Below, one piece after another: positions 1-9,783 of a stretch of DNA of 35,451 nt. How positions within the stretch are numbered: the stretch's first letter is position 1; every line of letters begins with the position of its first letter. The notes under the pieces are model-generated. The model saw only the letters and a program-made list of their open reading frames with translations, had not been told where the DNA came from and made no database searches. Origin of the DNA: Coriobacteriia bacterium (GTDB lineage Bacteria; Actinomycetota; Coriobacteriia; Anaerosomatales; JAAXUF01); NCBI GenBank assembly GCA_013336165.1, contig JAAXUF010000015.1:1-35451 (forward strand), written 5' to 3'. Both the position numbers and the translations under genes were made by a program.

Positions 1-36
1 CGTCTTTGTTGCATCATCCCATTTCATGACATCACC

Positions 37-80
37 CCCAAAAAGAGAGTTGGACCCGGAACTTTCATTCCGGGTCCAAC
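37..80 (-). terminator. Rho-independent terminator of typA
   Basis: A perfect 12-bp inverted repeat (GTTGGACCCGGA at 49-60, its complement at 69-80) with an 8-base loop. Read on the minus strand, the stem is followed by TCTCTTTTTG. It lies about 70 bases past the typA stop codon, so it is placed to end the typA transcript. No gene is recognisable in bases 1-48. Confidence 0.85.
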
Positions 81-148
81 TTTAGGGGCGCGGTCCACTG
101 TGCGGGCCCCCTTCGACATTCAATCTCTCCTGCGCTTGCGACTTGCCT

Positions 149-1957
<1,809 letters not shown>

Positions 1958-2080
1958 GAAAACTCCGGTGGTTGGGTGCATGCCGGCCCGCGGATGCGGG
2001 CGCGAAGACGTAGCGTAGCACGAAGTGGGCCAGCATAGCCGAAATGAGCGCGCTCTCGCGCCGCGCCGGCGCTCCTCCGC

Positions 2081-2608
2081 CTACCCCTCCGGCAGCGACA
2101 GTTCCAGCAGGCAGTGCCTCGATCCGCTCTTGCCGAGCCGATCGAGAAACGTCAGATCGAGTCCGGCACCGGCAAAGGTTCCCTCGTCCACCGCCGCCGC
2201 GATGTCGCACAAGGTATCGACTTCCTCGGCGGCAAGGCCCATCCGGCGCCAGGTCTCCACCAGCGGACATGCCTCCATGCGCAGCACGATCTGCACCGGA
2301 CACCTGGCCTCGACTCCCGGCTCGAAGAGCGCCCCTTCGCTCGGCGACCCCTCGCAGAAGATCTCGCCGACAAGATCCAGGTTGCCGTCTTCGGCGGCCG
2401 CCCGGTACTTCTTGCCGACCTCCAGCCCGCGGCGGTAGATGCCGCGCTTCATCAGTTCCGCGGCTTTCTGCCCGCCGAGTTCCTCGGCAAGCGAGCGGTA
2501 GATGTCGGCGTACATGTAGGCGCGCGTCTCAAACGCCGCCCGCGTCTCGGCCCGAGCCTTTGCCAGCGCGGCTCGAAGCGATTCGATCGTCTCAATCTGA
2601 TCGTTCAT
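2081..2608 (-). CDS. L-2-amino-thiazoline-4-carboxylate hydrolase family protein
   Basis: 175 aa, cytoplasmic, no signal peptide. The C-terminal half has the pattern I associate with the ATC hydrolase family (PF14196): a Cys-Pro pair followed by a Trp/Phe-containing helix (ACPLVETWRRMGL), an LCDIAAAVDEG-type segment, and a closing strand with a small Cys-containing motif (SRHCLLELSLP). Characterised members open the thiazoline ring of ATC to give N-carbamoyl-L-cysteine. Most family members, in anaerobes especially, have no known substrate, so the reaction here is unproven. The start at 2608 is supported by a strong GGAGG. The gene begins 28 bases after the arcA stop on the same strand and is probably cotranscribed with it. 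I am fairly confident of the family and not of the substrate. Confidence 0.7.
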   Translation of the reverse strand: MNDQIETIESLRAALAKARAETRAAFETRAYMYADIYRSLAEELGGQKAAELMKRGIYRRGLEVGKKYRAAAEDGNLDLVGEIFCEGSPSEGALFEPGVEARCPVQIVLRMEACPLVETWRRMGLAAEEVDTLCDIAAAVDEGTFAGAGLDLTFLDRLGKSGSRHCLLELSLPEG

Positions 2609-2636
2609 ACCAACCTCCGTGATTCGTTGCCGGTTC

Positions 2637-3902
2637 TCAAAGCCCTTCGCGGCGCAGCGGACAGGTCATGCAATGACATCCGCCGCGGCCCTTGCCGATC
2701 TCGGTGCCGTCAATCTCGATGACTTCGATGCCGGCTGCGCGCAAGTTCGCGTTCGTACCTTCGTTGCGAGCATACCCGACAACGACGCCCGGCTCGATCG
2801 CCACGACGTTATTAGCGTCGTCCCACTGCTCCCTCGCAGCCTGGCACGCAGCTCCGCCGGTGGGAATGGCTCGAATGCGCTTCTCTCCTAGGGCGTCGGC
2901 GACCGCAGGCAGCAGCCCCGCCTCCTCGGTGATCTCGAATGCGTCGTCCCGATCCGACGGCCTCATGCTGAACACGCGCATGCCGTCGACGACGGACCGA
3001 TAGACGCATGCCGCATCGCGGTCGACCAGCGCAAACACCGTGTCGAGATGCATGTATGCGCGGTCCTGCTGCATGCGGCATGCGATCACCCGGTCGACCT
3101 CGCCGCTCGCGAACAGCGAGCGCGCCACGAACTCCACCATGCGGCCCGTTGATCGCTCCCCCATGCCGATGACCACGCATCCGTTGCCGATCGCCATCAT
3201 GTCGCCACCCTCAAGCGACGCCGTACGAGCGAACTCCTCGGCCGAGAACCGCTCGGCAGCACCCTGCGGCGGATACCAGAACCTGAAGTCGCCTTGCGCA
3301 AACAGCGGGTGGTGACGATAGACCGCCGAGACGTTTGCCACCTCAAGTTGGCGCGCCGTCCCCAGCAATGGCGGCAGCACCACCCCACCATAGAGCCAAG
3401 CCGACGAGTCGCGGGTGAACACCGTGTTGGGCAAAGGCGGAAGGACGAACGAATCCACGCCCGCGCAAACCGCTCCAAGCGAACTGCGATCGAGATGGGT
3501 GAGGTCGAACCCCTCGAGCTCGGAGACCAACAGGCCCGCGACCAGAACCTCGGCAAGCCGGGCGGAATCGAGAGCGAAGAGCCATGACCGCAGGTCACCG
3601 GCGAGCGAAAGCCCGACAGCGCTCGCCGAAACCGCGCCCAGAATAGCTTCTCGGCGAGCCGTCTCGGAAGACTCCAGCGCCTGTTCGAGCAGGTCGCCGA
3701 GTAGCAGCACCTCGACGCCTCGACTACGCAGGGCGGCGGTCAGCTCGTCGTGCTCGCGGCGGGCCTTCTCCACCCAGACCACATCGTCGAACAAGAACTC
3801 TGCGCGGTTGGAAGGCGTCAACCTCTCGAGCGAACGGCCCGGCCGGTGCACGAGCACAGTCCTGAGCCGGCCCACCTCGGAGTGCACTCCAAGCGACTTC
3901 AC
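2637..3902 (-). CDS. arcA: Arginine deiminase
   Basis: Hydrolyses L-arginine to citrulline and ammonia, the first step of the ADI pathway, in the cytoplasm. Family landmarks are present: [17 protein letters not shown] at the N-terminus, [29 protein letters not shown], and the C-terminal GGCHCMTCP, where the Cys before Met-Thr corresponds to the nucleophile (about residue 411). The ORF is open to an ATG at 3995. The family N-terminus, however, starts at the GTG at 3902, which has GAGGGGG about 5-8 bases upstream; this gives 421 aa, close to typical. Ornithine transcarbamylase, carbamate kinase and the ArcD antiporter are not in this window, so whether arginine is fermented for ATP cannot be judged. 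Followed closely by the ATC-hydrolase-family gene. Confidence 0.95.
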   Translation of the reverse strand: MKSLGVHSEVGRLRTVLVHRPGRSLERLTPSNRAEFLFDDVVWVEKARREHDELTAALRSRGVEVLLLGDLLEQALESSETARREAILGAVSASAVGLSLAGDLRSWLFALDSARLAEVLVAGLLVSELEGFDLTHLDRSSLGAVCAGVDSFVLPPLPNTVFTRDSSAWLYGGVVLPPLLGTARQLEVANVSAVYRHHPLFAQGDFRFWYPPQGAAERFSAEEFARTASLEGGDMMAIGNGCVVIGMGERSTGRMVEFVARSLFASGEVDRVIACRMQQDRAYMHLDTVFALVDRDAACVYRSVVDGMRVFSMRPSDRDDAFEITEEAGLLPAVADALGEKRIRAIPTGGAACQAAREQWDDANNVVAIEPGVVVGYARNEGTNANLRAAGIEVIEIDGTEIGKGRGGCHCMTCPLRREGL

Positions 3903-4060
3903 CCTCGGCCCCCTCTGCGGTTGTCCTCCGTACAGAATACATCCGCACATCCTCCACATTGCTCTCATCCCCGCAACACTGTCGAAGATGACCATAGGAA
4001 AGGCAACAACGTTCTTCCGACTACAGAATTACCTTCAGTGCTGTTTGAGGAGGATTCGCG

Positions 4061-4291
4061 ATGGAAGCAATTCACATCAGAACCGAAGGACTCGCCACAG
4101 ACGAGTCTGCGTTGCTTGTTGAGGGGACCGTCTCGCGGCTCAGCGGGGTATCGCGCGTCGTAACCGTCAAGTCGCTCAAACTCACCTCGGTGATGTACGA
4201 CGAACGAAAGATCAACCGCCGCACGATCCTGAAGGCCATCCGGTCCGTCGGCTTTCGCGCCCGCCCCTACCGAGCCATTCTCCCATCATGA
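4061..4291 (+). CDS. Small HMA-fold protein lacking the CxxC metal site
   Basis: 76 aa. The sequence follows the heavy-metal-associated ferredoxin-like fold: a first strand (HIRTEGL), a helix ending in RLSGVSRVVTV, a second strand (KLTSVMYDE), a helix (NRRTILKAIRSVGF) and a last strand (RARPYR). In metallochaperones and copper ATPases the loop after the first strand carries CxxC; here the aligned residues are T-D-E-S, and the protein has no cysteine at all. It is therefore unlikely to carry soft metals in the usual way. The start has a textbook GAGGAGG. It is divergent from arcA and precedes apbE on the same strand by about 105 bases. The function is unknown; the fold assignment is by pattern only. 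Confidence 0.7.
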   Translation: MEAIHIRTEGLATDESALLVEGTVSRLSGVSRVVTVKSLKLTSVMYDERKINRRTILKAIRSVGFRARPYRAILPS

Positions 4292-4337
4292 TGCCGAGTG
4301 CCCCCAGGGAATCTTGAAATCTCGGCGTCGAATTCGA

Positions 4338-4368
4338 TTGACCACGGCTGCGACGAACCAAATACAAT
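4338..4368 (+). promoter_or_regulatory. Putative promoter of apbE
   Basis: TTGACC at 4338-4343 and TACAAT at 4363-4368, with a 19-base spacer, somewhat long for a housekeeping sigma factor. A transcript starting about 7 bases later would begin downstream of the in-frame ATG at 4367, which favours the ATG at 4397 as the apbE start. It suggests apbE can be transcribed separately from the HMA-like gene. Confidence 0.45.
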
Positions 4369-4396
4369 GTCTCGAACGCCTAAGAAGGGTCGAGAC

Positions 4397-5353
4397 ATGG
4401 CGCACGCGGAATTGCCGAACATAACCGGAGGCTGGACTGGCTCGGCGTCCGCGACGATCTTCGCCTTCAACACGCTTGTGACAATCTCGGCGCAATGCGA
4501 TCAGTCCCTGATCGATGAGGCCGTCGAACTGTGCCGGTATTTCGAGCTGGCGTTCTCCCGCACGGTGGAGGACGGCGACGTCGTACGGATCAACCGATCC
4601 GCCGGAAAGCCCGTCGGAGTCGGTTTGGAGACGGCCGATCTCATATCGACCTCTCTGCGGTACTGCGAAATCTCAGGAGGCCTCTTCGATATCACCATGG
4701 GCGCGGTCACAACGCTGTGGGACTTCAATGAGGGAGTCATCCCTAGCCGACGAGACATCGTCGAGGCTCTTCGGCATGTGGGTTACCGGAACGTCCATGT
4801 CGATGGCACTACCGTGCGGATCGACGACCCCGCCGCCAAGATCGACCTCGGCGGCATCGCCAAGGGCTACATCACCGATGCACTCGCGAAACACCTCCGA
4901 GCCGGTGGTGTGACATCGGGCCTCATCAACCTCGGCGGCAATGCATTCGGCCTGGGGACGAAGCCGGACGGCTCGAAATGGCGTCTCGGCATTCGGGATC
5001 CGAACAATCCCGACGGAGGCCTCATCGGCGTTGTGGAAGTTGCGGATCGATCCGCCGTCACAAGCGGCTTGTACGAACGAAACTTCACCAGTGACGGTGT
5101 GCTCTACCATCACATCCTCGACCCAAAGACCGGTTTTCCCGCCGAGACCGACGTCAAGAGCGTGACGATTCTGTCTCCAACTTCGATTGACGGCGATGGG
5201 CTTTCTACCGCTCTGCTCCTCATGGGCGTCGAGCGAGCAATCGCTCTCATAGAGTCACTCGAAGGACTCGATGCGATCTTCGTCGACACTCACGACAACC
5301 TCATTTGCACCAGCGGAATCGGCACCGCTATCCCCTTCACGCGCGTGGGGTAG
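4397..5353 (+). CDS. apbE: FAD:protein FMN transferase (ApbE)
   Basis: Transfers FMN from FAD to a Ser/Thr of target flavoproteins. ApbE motifs appear in order: an N-terminal region with DGDVVRINRSAG, GGLFDITMGAV with a Trp soon after, KIDLGGIAKGYITDA (FAD site), LINLGGNAFGLG, and HHILDPKTGFPAE (metal/FAD site). About 318 aa from the ATG at 4397, chosen because AAGGG precedes it and the probable promoter lies just upstream; an in-frame GTG at 4298 and an ATG at 4367 are less likely. No signal peptide or lipobox is visible, unlike the exported Ftp lipoproteins of many Gram-positives. It probably acts in the cytoplasm, which would suit substrates that fold before Tat export. No FMN_bind-type target is encoded in this window. 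Confidence 0.92.
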   Translation: MAHAELPNITGGWTGSASATIFAFNTLVTISAQCDQSLIDEAVELCRYFELAFSRTVEDGDVVRINRSAGKPVGVGLETADLISTSLRYCEISGGLFDITMGAVTTLWDFNEGVIPSRRDIVEALRHVGYRNVHVDGTTVRIDDPAAKIDLGGIAKGYITDALAKHLRAGGVTSGLINLGGNAFGLGTKPDGSKWRLGIRDPNNPDGGLIGVVEVADRSAVTSGLYERNFTSDGVLYHHILDPKTGFPAETDVKSVTILSPTSIDGDGLSTALLLMGVERAIALIESLEGLDAIFVDTHDNLICTSGIGTAIPFTRVG

Positions 5354-5496
5354 CCGAGGAAAGAACTGCTTGGGCATGAGCGGCGCTCACGTGCCTCTCT
5401 TCAGCAGTCTACCTTGCGACGTTCGCTCGATATGCTTTGTTTGGACGCCACCCCGCGGCTCCTGCAATTCATGCCAGACCCGTTGCCATGCCGCCG

Positions 5497-6084
5497 TCAG
5501 AGTCCGCGCTCCGTCAACCAGCACTGGTCGTCAGACAGCTCCTGACGTCGACGCTTGGCTTCTTCAACCGACTCCTGCTTCACGTAGTCGGCGACGCGAG
5601 TCATGCGTGCGTGATTCATGAGCCACTCTGCATTCTCAGCAGCACGCTTGCGTCGGTCGACTGCATCTGGGATATCCCGTCGCCGAGGACGAATGCGTTG
5701 CAGCTTCACGGTCTTGGCCTGCAGGAGAGCCTTTGCCTCGCCAGCGACAGTGAACATCGCTTCTGGGTGAGGCGGCTGCTGGAGTCGCGCGGCGCTCAGC
5801 AGACCCAGCACTTGAAGCTTGGTAACCGCGAGTAGCAGACCCTCGCCCTCAAGTCGTCCTGCGAACTCGCGCTCAATGTGCAGGTAGTCGTACTGGCGGC
5901 CCGAAATGAAGCTGATGATCGCAAGCTCCTCAGCGGACACTTCGCGTTCCAGGCGTTGAACTCGCACATACGACCGCAGACGCTTGAGCCAACCGGGCGC
6001 GGCGCGAGTCAGCCTGCCAAACGTGGAGTTGGCGATAGGCAGGAGGATCTTCTCTGCCGCCCACACCAGCACAGCTTCCGGCAC
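5497..6084 (-). CDS. Hypothetical protein, weakly SieB-like
   Basis: 195 aa from a GTG at 6084, chosen because GGGAGGG lies about 9 bases upstream; the longest frame starts at a TTG at 6102. The N-terminal 40 residues are amphipathic (VLVWAAEKILLPIANS) and no clear transmembrane helix is seen. Residues about 45-90 (SAEELAIISFISGRQ, then a short region and FAGRLEGEGLLL) recall the cytosolic part of superinfection-exclusion protein B, where an EE-AI--FI helix precedes a V--L---GIL segment. This is a weak, by-eye resemblance. The C-terminal 60 residues are charged and probably helical. It is the last gene of a minus-strand block holding an abortive-infection gene, so a defence role is possible but not shown. 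Confidence 0.55.
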   Translation of the reverse strand: MPEAVLVWAAEKILLPIANSTFGRLTRAAPGWLKRLRSYVRVQRLEREVSAEELAIISFISGRQYDYLHIEREFAGRLEGEGLLLAVTKLQVLGLLSAARLQQPPHPEAMFTVAGEAKALLQAKTVKLQRIRPRRRDIPDAVDRRKRAAENAEWLMNHARMTRVADYVKQESVEEAKRRRQELSDDQCWLTERGL

Positions 6085-6259
6085 CTCGCGACTCCCTCCC
6101 AAGCGCTATATCCAACGTTGTACAGCATGCGCAGGCGCCCGTGCACTCTCTGCTCTCTACCTCCCGCGCTTTGGCCTGAGCTTGTTCGATAGCGACGTCA
6201 CTTCTCCGAAAGAAGCGCTCATGTCGACATTGTGATCGACTTCCTACGGAGTGCGCCTA

Positions 6260-7321
6260 TTACTCCTCAAACCATAGTGTCCTCATGAGATCCTGCGCCA
6301 CGGGGAGTGGTATCGTCGCAAGACTGCCACCGGCTTGTTGCAGAACGCCGACTGCAAGGTCTCCTTCAGGGAAGCATCCGTCTCGCCATCTCTTGTATAG
6401 TGCGGCACGGGTGTCGGGTTGAGTCGAGAAGTCCTTCACTTCTGCCGCTACATAGGGATGGAACCGGATGTACTGGCTCATCGAGAAGTAGACTCGGCCT
6501 TCCGGCGGCTCGGAAACGTCGCTCGGGTCTATAACGGGAATGCCATCTTCCGCCACAATCTCCTCAAGGGCATCAATGAGCGCCAACTGATATCCCGTGA
6601 CCATGAAGTCCTTTCCGGATAGCAGGAAGAGGTCGTTCGAGGCATCTGGGAAGTAGCGCGGCACATAAGTTGCGCTCGTGATGTTCATTGAAAGGCGGGG
6701 ACTGTCGGAAGCCCACTCCCTAGTGGAATCTGGCGGGGGATCCGCTACCACTGAACTGAATATCCCGTGGAATTCGTCAGGCACGTATAGCCAGTTGCTG
6801 GACGACTGCCAGATCAACTCATTCAGTCTGCGGTTCACTTCAACATCGAGTTCACTCCAAACCCATCTCGACGGTGCGACCGCAGCGTCGTACGTCGCAA
6901 GCACGGAGTACCAGTGAAGCGCCTTCGTGAGATCGATCTCTCGACTCACCGTCGGCTGCGCGCCCGACTCCGTCGACCGTCGGGGAGATTGGCTTCGCTG
7001 CAAGCATCGCGGAGCGCAGTCGGACACACATGGCCCTGAAGCCCCACATCCGACCCATTTTCCATCATCGCTCTCAACCCAGACCTCCACGCTGACTTTG
7101 CCGCGAAGCCCCCCGAGGTTGGCATAGACTGCTGGCGCCATCAATCGGGCCTGCTCAAGTGAAAGCGAAGGCATGTGCGCTCTGTCTTCGCGATGAAGAC
7201 CAACGTACCAGTACCGCTTCTTCGGGTCACTGTCGGCTGGCTCCACGTGCCATTCAACCCCGGGAGCAGTCTGCGCCATCGCCCGATGGACATCAGCATT
7301 ACTAGTCCTGAACAACCCCAT
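6260..7321 (-). CDS. Hypothetical protein, 353 aa
   Basis: I do not recognise this protein. It starts with ATG (MGLFRTSNADV) behind a GGGGGA ribosome-binding site, has no signal peptide or membrane segment, and is rich in Trp and Tyr in the middle (residues about 140-190). A stretch near residues 90-115 contains four cysteines (CGASGPCVSDCAPRC), which could be structural or metal-binding. The C-terminal part looks globular and acidic. Base composition is visibly more A/T-rich than in the flanking housekeeping genes, as in its two neighbours. It lies between the Abi_C gene and the possible SieB-like gene on the same strand, with 173 and 175 bases of spacing, so the three may be one imported module. 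Confidence 0.6.
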   Translation of the reverse strand: MGLFRTSNADVHRAMAQTAPGVEWHVEPADSDPKKRYWYVGLHREDRAHMPSLSLEQARLMAPAVYANLGGLRGKVSVEVWVESDDGKWVGCGASGPCVSDCAPRCLQRSQSPRRSTESGAQPTVSREIDLTKALHWYSVLATYDAAVAPSRWVWSELDVEVNRRLNELIWQSSSNWLYVPDEFHGIFSSVVADPPPDSTREWASDSPRLSMNITSATYVPRYFPDASNDLFLLSGKDFMVTGYQLALIDALEEIVAEDGIPVIDPSDVSEPPEGRVYFSMSQYIRFHPYVAAEVKDFSTQPDTRAALYKRWRDGCFPEGDLAVGVLQQAGGSLATIPLPVAQDLMRTLWFEE

Positions 7322-7341
7322 CGCGTCCCCCTACAGACAAA

Positions 7342-7359
7342 GCGGGCAGTGGTGCCCGC
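7342..7359 (-). promoter_or_regulatory. Small hairpin upstream of the 353-aa gene
   Basis: GCGGGC (7342-7347) and GCCCGC (7354-7359) form a 6-bp stem with a 6-base loop. On the minus strand it is followed by TTTG and then the ribosome-binding site of the 353-aa gene. It could be a weak terminator or attenuator between the Abi_C gene and the next gene. Evidence is only the inverted repeat. Confidence 0.3.
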
Positions 7360-7494
7360 CTGATGATGTTGCGCAAGTGTACTAGCTCGCCTTTGGGTCT
7401 GTCGAACGTCCAACGAAATGAGCAGACGCGCATCCGTTTGCTTGTCAGCGTAGCTCTTGGCGTTCTGCTCGATTCGCTTGTTGGGCAGGTGCGG

Positions 7495-8301
7495 TCAGAA
7501 TGGGATCGCATCATTCCAATCGAGCGCGTGACCCGTCTCGCCGTCCACCCGACCCTCCACTGTATCCATGAAGCGAACCAAGGACGCTACGTGCGCAAAG
7601 ACGAGAAGGCTCTCGTCATGATCCATTAGGTCGTTGTCATGCGCCAGACTCTGTTCATTCCGAGCACCATTCAGGGCCTCAAGGATAGATGTCGTCGACT
7701 TGAGTATCCGAAGGGTGATTTCGGATTCGATGGCGCCTTGTGCACGCACAGCCTTGATGTACTCACCCATGAGGCTATGCAGCGGCTTATCCCGGGAGAC
7801 CTCGATACCGCGCCGGCGGCACAAACGACGCATGTACTTCACCATGAAGGTGTGCAGGCGATCGATTGCCGCCTCAGTCTCGTTCCGATCGATCGCCTCA
7901 CGAACATACCGGGCGACAGTCTCGAACGCCTCGTCCGCATCAGGCGGCGCGACCAAAGCTGCCGCATCCGCAACAGGCGCGGATGTGCGAAGACGCTCGA
8001 TTATGGCCAGATCCTCAGGTGCGGGCGCATCAAACCCGTTCGTCTCGAAGTCAGCCCAGTTCTCCAGCAGAGGAACAAGTGCCCTAGCAACGGTGTGGTT
8101 GTCCGCGGTCTCCCAAAAAGCCCGCATGTGGTTGGCCTTGGACGCACCACGGTACCCGTAGTTGTCGTCGTAGATGTTGATGCCTGCGACGTCGCTAAAG
8201 TAGTCAGCGAAGGTTGTGTTCGAGAAGTTCAGGACGTAGCCGGAACCCATGCCCAGCAGTCGCTCCAGCTTCCGCTTCTCGACAACGCTTAGGTCAGCCA
8301 A
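7495..8301 (-). CDS. Abortive infection protein with Abi_C-type C-terminal domain
   Basis: 268 aa. The N-terminal region has the block usual in this group: a leucine-rich start, LLGMGSGYVLNFSNTTFADYF, then INIYDDNYGYRGASKANHMRAFW. The C-terminal third (TSILEALNGARNEQSLAHDN, then VFAHVASLVRFMDT) matches the abortive-infection C-terminal family (PF14355), with its RN-x(5)-AH motif; such R-x4-6-H patterns in AbiF/AbiD-like and HEPN proteins are associated with RNase activity. Likely role: phage defence by growth arrest or RNA cleavage; the trigger is unknown. I chose the TTG at 8301 because AGGGGGG lies 6 bases upstream; the ATG at 8328 has no such site. First of three accessory genes on this strand. 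Confidence 0.75.
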   Translation of the reverse strand: MADLSVVEKRKLERLLGMGSGYVLNFSNTTFADYFSDVAGINIYDDNYGYRGASKANHMRAFWETADNHTVARALVPLLENWADFETNGFDAPAPEDLAIIERLRTSAPVADAAALVAPPDADEAFETVARYVREAIDRNETEAAIDRLHTFMVKYMRRLCRRRGIEVSRDKPLHSLMGEYIKAVRAQGAIESEITLRILKSTTSILEALNGARNEQSLAHDNDLMDHDESLLVFAHVASLVRFMDTVEGRVDGETGHALDWNDAIPF

Positions 8302-8352
8302 ACGACACCCCCCTACTCTGCCCAACATCTGGTTAACAAACTGGCTGACGGT

Positions 8353-8688
8353 CTACTCGCCGTGAACTGAGCACCTGGTCTTCTTCGTGGCATCGTCGAA
8401 GGTGTACGTCCCGCCGGACGGACAAGCCTTGCCGATGCTCTTCAAGACCGTTCCGAAGGAGACCTCGGCCGTTGCCCCGGCGACGGGAACAATGTATTTC
8501 TTGTCGATTTCCTGCCTGATCGCTGTGCAGGCTATGGCACTCGCCTGTTCCTTGGCCGAATTCACCACGGCAGACGGATCCGGCAGATTAATGTTCTGAC
8601 CGTTCACTTGGGCTTTAGTCCCGCATCCGGCAAGCGCCAACGCACAGCAGATCACAAGTACCGAGAACAGGACTCGCTTTGTTGCCAA
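8353..8688 (-). CDS. Small exported lipoprotein with a pilin-like CPSGGTY tail
   Basis: 111 aa. A lipoprotein signal is clear: basic start (ATKR), a hydrophobic stretch, and the lipobox LAGC with Cys about residue 22, so the protein should be anchored to the outer face of the membrane. The C-terminus carries ACPSGGTYTFDDATKKTRCSVHG. The CP-GG-Y...C--HG pattern is one I know from C-termini of type IV pilin/pseudopilin-like proteins, where the two Cys form a disulfide; here it is attached to a lipoprotein, not a prepilin leader. Start is TTG at 8688 with GAGGAG 6 bases upstream. The hairpin between porB and this gene lies upstream of it. Function unknown. Confidence 0.8.
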   Translation of the reverse strand: MATKRVLFSVLVICCALALAGCGTKAQVNGQNINLPDPSAVVNSAKEQASAIACTAIRQEIDKKYIVPVAGATAEVSFGTVLKSIGKACPSGGTYTFDDATKKTRCSVHGE

Positions 8689-8782
8689 GAGAGACTCCTC
8701 TGATTGTCACCATCGAACGCGAAGCGGAGCGTGTTTCCCTCGAAGCATAGCATCCCCGACTGTCCGCAAAGCCCTCAATGAC

Positions 8783-8814
8783 AAGAAGCGGGCCCCGTTT
8801 CGGACCCGCTTCTT
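8783..8814 (-). terminator. Probable terminator of the por operon
   Basis: A 10-bp stem (AAGAAGCGGG at 8783-8792 with its complement at 8805-8814) can extend inward past one mismatch. It lies 26 bases past the porB stop on the minus strand. The T-tract is short and interrupted (CTTCTTGTCATT), so efficiency is uncertain. Confidence 0.6.
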
Positions 8815-8840
8815 TGAGACTGTCGTCGCATCCAGAAACG

Positions 8841-9770
8841 CTACTCCGCGCAGCGCCTCTCGATGTAGTTCCAGTACCGGTCGACCTCAGCCTGAACGCT
8901 TGCGAGCAACTCGGCGTTCTCGGGCTTGAAGAGGTGCTTGAAGCGGCCTTGCGGTTTCAAGAACTCCTCGATGGGCTTGCGGTTGGGGACCTTGACCGTC
9001 TGACGCCACACGCCATCTTCGACCTCGAACAGCGGCCAGAAGCCGGTCTGCACCGCGAGCTTCGTGATGGAGATCGTCTGGTCGGGAGCCGTGCGCCATC
9101 CGCGAGGGCATGTCGCAAGGATGTTGAGGAACGCGGGGCCTTCGACGTTGAACGCCTTCTCGGCCTTGTTGGTGAGGTCTCTCCAGTGGCTGATCGAAGC
9201 CTGCGCAGCGTAGGGCACACCATGGGCGGCGATGATCGACGTGAGGTCCTTGCGGCGCTGCTCCTTGCCCTGCTGGGCCTTGCCGACCTCGGCGGTCGTC
9301 GCCCATGCGCCGAACGGCGTGGCGGACGAACGCTGGATGCCGGTGTTCATGTACGCGCCGTTGTCGTAACAGACGTAGACCATGTCGTGGCCGCGCTCCA
9401 TGGCGCCCGACAGCGACTGCAGGCCGATGTCGTAGGTGCCACCGTCCCCGCCGAAGGCGACGAACTTGATCTTCTTGTCGGCGGGAATCTTGCCGGCGGC
9501 CTTCAGGCCTTTGAATGCAGCCTCGACGCCCGACACGGTGGCAGCCGCGTTTGCGAATGCGTTGTGAATGAACGGCGTCTTCCACGACGAGTACGGGTAG
9601 ATCGTGGTCGAGACTTCGAGGCACCCGGTGGCGCAGCCGGTGACAACCGCGTTATCGCCCGCGGCAAGAAGCACCTGGCGGGCCGCAATCGACGCACCAC
9701 ACCCGGCACACAGGCGATGGCCGCCCGCGAGGCGGTCTTCGCATGCAGCGAGTTCTTTTATCGTTGGCAT
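8841..9770 (-). CDS. porB: Pyruvate:ferredoxin oxidoreductase, beta subunit
   Basis: 309 aa, cytoplasmic. It carries the thiamine-diphosphate site of the enzyme that oxidises pyruvate plus CoA to acetyl-CoA and CO2, reducing ferredoxin. Seen: HRLCAGCGA near the N-terminus (Cys ligands of a proximal 4Fe-4S cluster), the TPP motif GDGGTYDIG continuing to YDNGAYMNTGIQ, and ATCPRGWR. The SSATPFGAWATT segment after the TPP motif is typical of PorB. The ATG at 9770 (MPTIKELA) is preceded by AAGGA; the frame runs open a further 20 codons into porA. It is the last gene of porG-porD-porA-porB and starts 13 bases after the porA stop. Confidence 0.93.
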   Translation of the reverse strand: MPTIKELAACEDRLAGGHRLCAGCGASIAARQVLLAAGDNAVVTGCATGCLEVSTTIYPYSSWKTPFIHNAFANAAATVSGVEAAFKGLKAAGKIPADKKIKFVAFGGDGGTYDIGLQSLSGAMERGHDMVYVCYDNGAYMNTGIQRSSATPFGAWATTAEVGKAQQGKEQRRKDLTSIIAAHGVPYAAQASISHWRDLTNKAEKAFNVEGPAFLNILATCPRGWRTAPDQTISITKLAVQTGFWPLFEVEDGVWRQTVKVPNRKPIEEFLKPQGRFKHLFKPENAELLASVQAEVDRYWNYIERRCAE

Positions 9771-9783
9771 GTGCTGGTCCTTC

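Noticed and set aside
3903-3995. Upstream ATG for arginine deiminase at 3995
   Set aside because: It adds 31 residues not found in the family and would consume most of the divergent promoter region. The GTG at 3902 has a good ribosome-binding site and matches the family N-terminus.
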